NCBI GenBank assembly: GCA_001632435.1
Contig: KV424000.1
Location: 47,534-111,533 of the forward strand
Origin: Calocera cornea HHB12733
Lineage: Eukaryota; Basidiomycota; Dacrymycetes; Dacrymycetales; Dacrymycetaceae
Length of the DNA stretch: 64,000 nt
Direction of reading: 5' to 3'
Shown: piece after piece, positions 56,151 through 64,000 of the stretch
Layout: each line of letters opens with the position of its first letter
Position numbering within the stretch: position 1 is the stretch's first letter
Position numbers and translations under genes: made by a program
The notes under the pieces: generated by a model
The model's input: only the letters and a program-made list of their open reading frames with translations
Told to the model about the DNA's origin: nothing
Databases searched by the model: none

Positions 56151-58229
56151 CTATTTCCTACCCGAGAACCACCCCAGCAAGCGACTTGCCACCCCGGCCC
56201 GCTCCTGGCTCTTCTCCTCTACCTCGGGCTGCGCCTTCTCCGCCATCCCCTGGTCCTTCTCCGTCTGGGCAGCCTCTGGAGGTGCGGGGGTCGCATTGGG
56301 TTCGGGAGTAGCAGGAGCGGCTTGTTCTTCCGGCTCGGCTCGTTCTACCGCTGGTTCGAGAGTAGGAGGTGCGGCTTGCGCCTCCGGCTCAGCTGCTGGA
56401 GAAACGGCTTGGGCTTCCACGGCGGGTGTTGACTGAGCCGCCTGCTCCTCCGCAGCGGAAGGAGCGCGTTCGGCCTGCTGTTCCGGCGTGCTCGCGGGTG
56501 GAGCAGCGTCCGCAGCGCCCGTGACGACAGTCTACCGCGCCATGGATGAGCCAACATTATCAAGAGAGGAAGGGGGACGGAACAGACCGGATCGCGCACA
56601 GACCCGGACATCCGGGCCTGGGCCTGCCTCTCCTTCGCGATCCTGAGCTTCTCCACGAGCTCCCGCTTCTTCGCCAGTAGCGCATCCAGCTTCCCATCCC
56701 CAACCCCGTTCGCCTTCGCGTCCTGCTCCTGCTCCTGCTCCTGCACCGACGGCGACGGCGACTCGTCTGCAGGAGCCAGCGCAGCGGTGTCCTGCTCCTG
56801 CCGCGCCTTGACGAGCCTGATCTTGTCCTCGACCTTGCGCTTGTAGGCCTGCCAAACATCCTCCTTCCTCGCGTCCTTCACCCGTGCCCGCTGCTCCTCC
56901 AACAGATTCACCAGATCCAGCAGCGTCTCGTCCGCCCCGGCCTTGGAAGCCTCCAGCCGTGCGGCAAGCGCCTTCTTCTCCCTTGCCGAAAGGTGCTTTT
57001 CGGGCGGGACGGCCTCAAACGGCGCCTGGTGGACGGCGATGCGCACGCCGCGCTTCTCCTTGGCCCGCTCGCGCCTCAGCCGCGCCACCTCGGCCTTGCG
57101 CTCCGCCTCCATCTCCTTGTCGCTCTTCATGATCGAGCGCACGTCCGTCTCCCTCTGCGCGGGGCGCGCCACCGCCGCCTGCTCCCGCTCCGCACGCTCC
57201 CGCGGGCGAGGCGGGAGCGCGGGAGCCTGCGTCTGTGGCAGAGAAGGCAGCACAGGCACACTCGTATCGTACCCGATCTTGTCCGCGGCGCTCCGCAGCT
57301 CGGCGGCAGCAGCGCGCATCTCGGGCGTGGGCTCCTTCGCAAAGCCCTGGAAGAGCGCGAACGCGCGGAAGAGCTCGACGGTGGAACGCTCCAGGGTGCG
57401 GCGGGAGAGGCGCGTGCGCACGTCGGAGGGGACGAAGCTGCGGAGCTGCGGGGCGCGCGCGCCTGGGCCGTCGGACCCCACCGGCGTCAGCCACAGCGTC
57501 GTCGTGTGCTCGGGGTGTAAGCTGGGTGCGCCGGCGAGATTGTCGTTCTGCACTGGATGGAGGAAGGACGCGCCGGCTGGAGGGCGCAGGAGCGGCATGA
57601 GCGCGGACAGCGAGAGCCCGCCCGGTGTGTCCGGATCCCACGGCGGCGGTGCATCGATGTACATGTTACCCGGGGCGGGCGGCTCCCGCGTCATGGGGAG
57701 CGGGACCTTGAGCTGCTTAAACCCGGACAGGGCGGCGGTGAACGCCTCGTGGGTGGGGAAGACGAGCCAGAAGTAGGTCGTGTACTCGTACATCTCACGG
57801 CCCTGTGCGGCTGGTGAGCACGTGGACCGAACGGGGGAGGAGGGAAGAGAAGGGGGGTGGGGTGGGGGCACGCACCCGGAAGAACCGCGCATCTTGAACG
57901 TTGCCCCACTGCTCCTCCACGGCACGGACGAGGGCGAGCGCGTGGTCGATGCCGGCGATCTGCTTGCGCGTGCGGACAAAGACGGTGCGGGATCGCCGGG
58001 CGGACTTGCGCAGCGCGGGGGGGATGATGGGCTGCGGGCCGTCGAGGCTGAGGGGGCTGGTGCCGTCGCTCATGTCGGGAGTCGGGGAGGGCGGCGGGGG
58101 CGGGGCCGCGGGGAAGGGAACGGCGTGAGGCTCGGGGTCGGCGTTGAGTGTGACGTATGTGCGGGTCAGCGGGCGGAGGGGCCGAGCACGCCCCCACGCA
58201 GGGGCGGCTCGCAGTGCTGCCGTGTACAT
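56151..58229 (-). CDS. mitochondrially targeted protein of unknown function (649 aa)
   Basis: Exons 58229-57876, 57802-56588 and 56531-56151; introns 73 and 56 bp. The N-terminus MYTAALRAAPAWGRARPLR with PLTRTYVTLN is a typical mitochondrial presequence (Arg-rich, no acidic residue for the first ~30). Then come RRSRTVFVRTRKQIAG, REMYEYTTYFWLVFPTHEAF, a long charged coiled coil (KSDKEMEAERKAEVARLRRE, LDLVNLLEEQRARVKDARKE) and a Pro/Glu/Ala-rich tail ending LGWFSGRK. No enzyme domain was recognised. It is divergently paired, 173 bp apart, with twin-CX3C paralogue C. Confidence 0.75.
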
Positions 58230-58402
58230 CTCCCCTCTAGCAGCCGGGCTGTAGCAAAAGCAGGCGCGTGCACCTGAGGAGGAAAGGGACGGGACGGGAA
58301 GAGGAGAGTGAAAAACGGCACAGCCACTCGGAGGATATTTCGGGCCGCGAGGGCAGGCGTCTCTTCCCGCACTCTCCGACCTCGACACAACCACACACCG
58401 CC
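58230..58402. promoter_or_regulatory. 173-bp bidirectional promoter region
   Basis: The entire space between the start codons of the minus-strand mitochondrial protein (58229) and the plus-strand twin-CX3C paralogue C (58403). Such a short shared space implies joint regulation. No TATA box is obvious. Confidence 0.65.
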
Positions 58403-59550
58403 ATGCCCGACGATCCCCCGCCGGCCCCCGGCGACTCCCCCTTCCCCACCCTCTTCCCGCTCCCGCTCCCCCCGCCCCCGTCCCCGCCCACGCCGAACCA
58501 CCACATCCCCGCGCGCACAGACGAGCGCTGCCTGACCTACTGCACCCAGGCCTCCAACGCCCGCGTCTTCCAGTCCCCGCCGACCTGCCACACCCTCTGC
58601 TGGCGCCGCATATGGGCCTACGAGCGCAGCCTCATCCAGGCCGCAAGCACCCGCGCGCCCCTGGCCCTGACCGTGCCCGCGCCCGTGCAGGTCGGGAGGG
58701 GCGAGGAGGCCAGGGAGCTGCACAGCCGGTTCGGCAGGGAGAGGGAACGCCTGCAGGCCATGGCGCGCGCGGAGCAGCTCGCGAGCGTACCGGGCAAGGA
58801 GGCGCAGCAGGGGGAGCAGCCGCGGCTCAAGAGCCCGCTCGGGCCCTTCCCGCCCTCGCCCTCCGACCCCGGCAGCTGGTCCCTCCTCAGGGGGAACTAC
58901 CTGTACTACGCCTCCGGCCCGCGCCGCGCCGCGCGGCATATGGGGAGCATGCACCATCTGGGCTTGTCGGAGGATTGGGAGAGCAGGGGCCCGGCGCGCG
59001 CTAGGGCGGCGCCGCTGCCGGCCCAGGGGGAGGCGATCCGGGCGGAAGCGAGAGAGCGGGAGAAGAGGAGGCGGGAGCGCGCGGGGCGGGCTGTGGGGCT
59101 TCGGGAGCTCGAGGCGGGGGAGGAGAGCGGCGAGGAGAGCGAGAAGGAGCGTTGGGACCCCGAGTGCGTTGTGTTGCCCCTTTTCTTTCCTCCCTTGCTT
59201 GCCTTGCCCGTGTCATAGGCGTGTGCTAACCCCGTCGCCACATGCACAGCTACGCCATCCTCATCTCCCTGGAGCACATCCCGCCCTCCCTCCGCTCCTC
59301 CCTCTCCAGCACCATCGCGCGCATCTCGACGCCCCTCAGCGCGACACTAGAGAAGTGCAGGGAGAGCTTCGTCTCGGGCCAGCAGAGGAGGACGCTCGGC
59401 ATGCTGTGGGAGAAGCTGTGGGATGGCGAGGCCGGGCCGGGTGGGCTCGTCCGGCGGTGGGGGGAGGAGGTGAGCAGAGAGAGGAGGGAGAGGGAGAAGG
59501 ACAAAGAGCGGGAGAAGACTGGGAAGGGCGGGAAGGGGACGGGCCTGTAG
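58403..59550 (+). CDS. twin-CX3C protein, paralogue C (353 aa)
   Basis: Exons 58403-59163 and 59250-59550, phase-2 intron (86 bp) at the family position after DP. A ~35-residue Pro-rich leader precedes DERCLTYCTQASNARVF and PTCHTLCWRR (Cys 43, 47, 62, 66: CX3C-X14-CX3C). Then WSLLRGNYLYYASGP, MHHLGLS, and in exon 2 YAILISLEHIPPSLRSSLS and SGQQRRTLGMLWEKL, ending in a charged ERRERE-type helix. It is the shortest member, with the shortest leader, and lies 7 kb from A and B. Confidence 0.8.
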
Positions 59551-59894
59551 GCGATCACGCCGGGAGGAGAAACCATAATTCAAAGGGTGATATTGTACTC
59601 ATCTGAACCATCGCGTCACCGTTTCCTTCCCTTGATGGGCCTACGCGCTCCAGTAGCTGTCCCAATTCTTGGGTCCGGAAATGGCTGACGATCACGCTTG
59701 CTGCCACCGAGAAGCTCCCGCCGAAACCGAGGGCTGTCGTCCCCGGGCTTTTCTCGCGGCGCGACGCATCCCTCTTCACGGTCGTCCATCATCCACATCA
59801 TGCACCGTATCGACAACCGCGAACACGCCGTCCCTGCCCTTCGGACGTCCTCTGACGCACAACGGCGCCCGCCCACCGGCGGTCGATCGAATCT

Positions 59895-60653
59895 CAATGG
59901 AAGGCCCCACTCGATGAGTATGACGCTTTCGACGGAACTCTCCAATTCGCTTTGTTGGCCCGTTTCTCTGCTTCAAAAGCTCGTTCGATCTATGTGCAGA
60001 ATCTCCGCTCGTGGAAAAGATTCTCCCTCGAAGAAACAGCGGCATTCGACATGCCTGCGCTGACGAGGCTTACCTTCCGGGCTTCTGACGCGGTGGATAG
60101 AGCACTGCGCGACTCCTGGAATATGTTTGTCGTGGCTCGTTTTCCTCTGGTTGACCTGAAGATGGAGCTTTGCTCTCTGGGAACGGTGGCGTCCGCCAAT
60201 GTTGACGCAACCGCGCTCCTGCCCCTGATCAATACTGTGGGAAGCAAGTCAACCACGTTCGCATTGCGCGCCCCAAACGCTCATCATTCCGGAAACCTTT
60301 TGTTCCCGCTGTTGCACAAGGTACAAAGAATAGCCCTCCAAATAGGCACGACTTGTCCCAACATTGTCGTGTCCTTCCCGAGGACGTTGGAGGAGTTGCA
60401 AGTAGCCTTCGACGTTGAAGCTCAGCCACCTCCTCCGATTATCAAGTTTCTCAAGGAGCTCCCCATGGTGGAGGAGATACTGTCGCTTCACGTTGTGCGT
60501 TTGACCTGAACGACTTCTCCTCCGTTCTCATGGCAGGACTTCGGCACGCTCCATCCGAAGCTTGCTGAAAGGCTGATGCTGCAGTCGACGATGCTGCAAG
60601 TAGAAGGCATTCAACTTCACGCCGAGTGCGGGAAATCGGTCCGGATACAATAG
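59895..60653 (+). pseudogene. F-box/LRR-like pseudogene, cluster member 3
   Basis: Homology to the LRR-like part of member 1 runs from about 59895 (LQFALLARFSASKARS), through FDMPALTRLTFRAS, LLPLINTVGSKSTTF and LEELQVAFDVEAQPPP, to LSLHVVRLT. An in-frame TGA at 60507-60509 stands where member 1 has TGG (RLTWTTS). The homology continues past it without a frame change (FSWQDFGTLHPKLAERLML ... LHAECGKSVRIQ) to TAG at 60651-60653. No F-box exon is found upstream. A 5'-truncated relic with one nonsense change; a short product could still be made, but the family structure is broken. Confidence 0.75.
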
Positions 60654-61009
60654 TGGGATCATTCGTGACCCTGGGGGCATCAGTGTACGTGTTCCCAGCT
60701 CGTTCGGTCTGGTCCGGTGAGGCAGCCTGCTTGGAAGGCCCGTGACGTTCCTAGTGTGCGAAAACAAAGTCAATTGCCCTAGTCATCATTAATGAAACAG
60801 TGTCGGCGGGGACAGTAATGGGCCGTGAGGAAGGAGAAGGATGGAGAGGGGGATGAAATAGATAATGAAGTGAATTGGGGCAATATCGGCTATGAGTGAA
60901 AAGTGGTTGTCAAGATCAAGAAGTGGTTGTCATAGTCTAACGGAAGCAGAGAAGTCTACGAGGCGCCCCGCGGCTCGGCACCTTCGCTTGCAGCGACCAT
61001 CACCTAAGT
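60654..61009. other. intergenic between pseudogene and F-box member 4
   Basis: No coding signal. A short direct repeat, AAGTGGTTGTCA, occurs at about 60900 and 60920. Confidence 0.5.
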
Positions 61010-62325
61010 ATGCCTCACCAGCCGTTGAATGGAGTGGAACATCGGGTTGGCACACGTATACCGCAGGACGTATGGCATCATGTCTTCGAGCACATCGTGG
61101 ATGAAGCTGCACCGCCCTGTGCCCTCCTCTCGTTGATGCTTGTCTGCAAAGATTGGAAGGCAAGCCCGCGTGATCATCTCTAGAAGCAGGAACCAACACG
61201 CTGACTCTCATAAACAAGAATCTCGCATATCTTCTGCTCTACCGAGATCTTCAATTTGATCACAGCAATGCGCGCTCTGCTGCGCGATGTCATCGGTCTC
61301 TCGTTGTGCAAGGCGCCCTGGGTGTTTATCCTGGTCAGATGACACGCTCTATCCGAATGCAGGGCAGTGTGGCGGGGCTGCCCAACCTGCTCTTGTATAC
61401 CAACAACCTGAAGTGCTTCAATCTGTACAGCTCTCCTATTGGAGCTGACATACTGGGTTGCCTGGTGCAATTATTCAAGTCCCAGCTTCTGGACCTGCAC
61501 GTGACGATTGGACATGACGACACTGCGCTTCAGCTAGCGCTGGTTGGCCGCTTCCTCACCTTGCGACACCTTGGACTCGATGTCTATCCCTTTGAGGACG
61601 GTATTCGGCTGGCTGATGCCGATGTCCCTCCTTTTGAGATGCCGATGCTCCACAGTCTCGAGTTCAATTGTTTGGCCGGAGAGGGTTGGAAAGAGCTGAT
61701 GAAGTTCGTTGGTCGTGGACACTTCCCCGCTCTGGAAATACTCATCTTGGAGGTCGACATATCGATACGGAGCCGTCGTCAATCACGCATGGGTCAAACT
61801 CTACGACCGTTGCTCGAAAATGTCGGGCAGCGTCTCCGATACCTTGACCTCTCCATCTCGGAAGCAAACGATGCCGCCCAAGTAATATTCCCTCTCCTGA
61901 CGACCGTGCAGGAGATCTCGGTGCTTTTAGTTCCAGCATCTCTTAACATTGGGTCCTGCATACCGACAAGTACGATGAAGGTGAATCTCCAGCTCGATCG
62001 GGACTGGACACAGTTGCAGCATTCCTTGTTCCGCTTTCTCGACGATCTCCATTCCAACGCAAAACAGTCACCATTGCTTCGGGTCGTTCAGCTCCTGGGG
62101 CGCACCTCGATGCCATTCCTGTGGAGAACGATTCTCAGTACACATGCCACTACGGCAGAACAGCTCATAATTCGCTCAGTCACACTGCAAGAAGACGGCA
62201 TTCAATTGCAAGATCAAAGTGGGGAGTCGTACCACAATGAGACCAGTGCCCTTGTCGATCGGGAACAAGATAGCACGTTCACACGTCAACTGCGCCCCGT
62301 TGCAATTGGCAAATCAAATAAGTAG
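61010..62325 (+). CDS. F-box/LRR-like protein (418 aa), cluster member 4
   Basis: Exons 61010-61159 and 61219-62325, joined by a 59-bp phase-0 intron with a GC donor (GCAAGC) right after SLMLVCKDWK. The F-box-like start RIPQDVWHHVFEHIVDEAA is intact. It continues NLAYLLLYRDLQFD, RCHRSLVVQGALG, LLYTNNLKCFNL, LALVGRFLTLRHLGLDV, FEMPMLHSLEFN and RGHFPALEILILEV, with the tail TAEQLIIRSVTLQEDGIQLQ. Closest in layout to member 2 (same LLYT and LQEDGIQLQ motifs), which lies on the other strand across the inserted genes. Confidence 0.75.
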
Positions 62326-62544
62326 TACGCCTGATATTTTGTCTCTTAAATGCCTATCATTTTTGACATGTAGATGTTGCAAATCGCACTTTCAGTTGTC
62401 TGTCATTGCGTGAACGTGTTTAGAAGAAGCAAGCAAGGAAGGCGGCGTGTGTGTGTCGGAAGCAAGGATGCCGCGCGTCACGCGAGAGACGCGTGTCTGT
62501 TCACCTCGACTCTCGTCCGCCCACTCCTAGCAAGCGATGACAAA

Positions 62545-63764
62545 ATGGGTCATCATGTAATCCCGCAAGACATCTGGCGGACCATTTTCGAAGTGATCGT
62601 AGATGAAGAACAGTCTTCTCACGTCGCTCTGTCATTAATGCACGTTTGTAAAGAGTGGAAGGTGAGCGGCGGTTGATCTGAGCTAGAACCACCTCAGACT
62701 GAGTAGCCTGCCAGGCTATTGCACAACCACTTCTTTATCGCCATCTCAGATTCCAAAAATTGATCTCTCTCGAGCAATACAAAGACGCGCTTGTACAACA
62801 TGCGATCCAATGCCACTACCCGGGGTCCGCGACACATTCCCTTACGGTATCAATATGGGACGACGAGCAAGATCATTCGAGGGAGCATATACACACGATT
62901 CTACAATTCAATCCACACCTACGGCATTTCAATTTCATTTGCCATGGACTGACCAGCAATATGCTGACCGATCTCCAACGAGTCGGCTGCCAGTCCCTGA
63001 CAGATCTGCATATTCGGATGAGCCCGAATGGCTTGGACACCGCTCTTCATCTGGCAATGTTGGGGCGCTTCGCTATGTTACGTCATCTTTTCATCATGTT
63101 AGAAGAGTCGGGTCCAACTGAGAATGCCTCACTCTCAAATGCACCCGTTCTCGATATGCCCGCTCTTGCCACACTCGAATTGACGCGAACAAGCGACGTG
63201 CCACTATCCAACTTAGTGCGGCATCTCTCCCATGGGCACTTTCCATCTCTGACAGCACTCACCTTGGACCTTACCGTAATGGAAGTTGCGGATAATATCG
63301 CCTCGCCAAGTGTTCCGCTGCTTCCTCTCTTCCAGAATATTGGGCCTCAGCTACTGAGCTTGGAGTTCTCTGCCGAAGAAGCTCGAGACGCACCTCGGGT
63401 TCTCTTTCCTCTGCTCAACAAGTTGCGTCATCTTCGCATCTGGATGTACGGATTCGACGACGGCCTCGGCCAGTTCTTACCCGCGAGCCTCGTCAAATTG
63501 GAATGTGAAGTCGAGCTGGACAACGCCCTTCATACGCAGTCGCTTCTTCAATGTCTGGACGACGTACTCTCCAGGCCAGAAGGCGGCCTCAAGATTGATG
63601 TGATACATGTGCATTCGCTCGTCTATGATGAATTTTCATGGGCTTCAATTGGCGATATCAACCCCGATCTCGCCGGGCTACTGCTGGCTCGCTCAATCCG
63701 GCTACTTGAACGTGGAATTCGCCTCGAGGACGAGGACGGAAAATGTCTCGGGACGTTGATATAA
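62545..63764 (+). CDS. F-box/LRR-like protein (388 aa), cluster member 5
   Basis: Exons 62545-62661 and 62715-63764; the 53-bp phase-0 intron follows SLMHVCKEWK. The start VIPQDIWRTIFEVIVDEEQ is intact, followed by AIAQPLLYRHLRFQ, LQFNPHLRHFNFICHGL, LAMLGRFAMLRHLFIML, LDMPALATLELTR, LSHGHFPSLTALTLDL, LFPLLNKLRHLRIWM and the tail PDLAGLLLARSIRLLERGIRLE. Likely substrate-recognition subunit of an SCF complex; substrate unknown. Confidence 0.75.
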
Positions 63765-64000
63765 CTGAATTGGTTCTTCCTTGTACGCGTCCAACTCTGG
63801 TCACGCGGTTCTTCCCTCCTAAAGTGCTTCTCAGTGGTCGCATCATTTGTCATTCCTAGCGGTACGACTCTCCCCCACGACTACTGTACGTAGCGAGTAG
63901 TGTGGATCAGCTATGGGACGTAGAGCACGAGCTGCGTTGAGCCATAATACCTGGTTCCGGATGCAGACATCTGCCTGAGAACTGCTTCCCAGAATACAGT

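Noticed and set aside
1..64000. tRNA, rRNA, CRISPR, insertion sequences, viral genes
   Set aside because: Looked for tRNA T-loop words, long regular repeats with spacers, transposase motifs and reverse transcriptase motifs; none were convincing.

Overview
The window looks like nuclear DNA of a filamentous basidiomycete, most likely an agaricomycete. The evidence is: genes broken by many short introns (about 46-70 bp, mostly GT-AG, two GC-AG); a PIF1-type helicase, DUF6532-type proteins and F-box/LRR-like families typical of mushroom-forming fungi; and two phenylalanine ammonia-lyase genes. Exon structures were built by hand from splice consensus and reading-frame continuity. Most joins are firm; some start codons are not.

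Layout. (1) 0-29 kb is accessory in character and visibly less GC-rich. It holds a degenerate satellite-like repeat (1-420), an unknown 799-aa gene, a complete PIF1-like helicase with a near-identical 387-bp in-frame tandem repeat, a possible sliding-clamp-like gene, an unknown 652-aa gene, a protein with a deaminase-like CAE/PCxxC signature, a 684-bp assembly gap inside a tandem repeat, two DUF6532-type genes, and three tandem small membrane proteins with PY motifs (25.9-28.6 kb). (2) 29-53 kb is GC-rich and mostly conserved: a sugar transporter, cornichon/Erv14, Rer1 (with 10-nt and 6-nt microexons), three more PY-motif membrane proteins (37.1-41.0 kb, two of them a recent ~1.5-kb tandem duplication), a head-to-head pair of PAL genes, two of three paralogues carrying a twin CX3C motif, and an ALYREF/Mlo3-like mRNA export factor. 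(3) 53-64 kb is a cluster of five F-box/LRR-like relatives (one clearly a pseudogene, one with an eroded F-box), interrupted by a mitochondrially targeted protein sharing a 173-bp divergent promoter with the third twin-CX3C gene.

Themes. The strongest candidate for something undescribed is the family of six small single-pass membrane proteins. All have a phase-1 intron in or at the edge of the transmembrane segment and a basic tail; five of the six have two PY-type motifs (LPxY, PPxY or a variant) and the sixth has one. The architecture is expected of membrane adaptors for Rsp5/Nedd4 ubiquitin ligases. They flank Erv14 and Rer1, two sorting receptors for membrane proteins. The twin-CX3C family is a second candidate: the Cys spacing is that of proteins imported into the mitochondrial intermembrane space.
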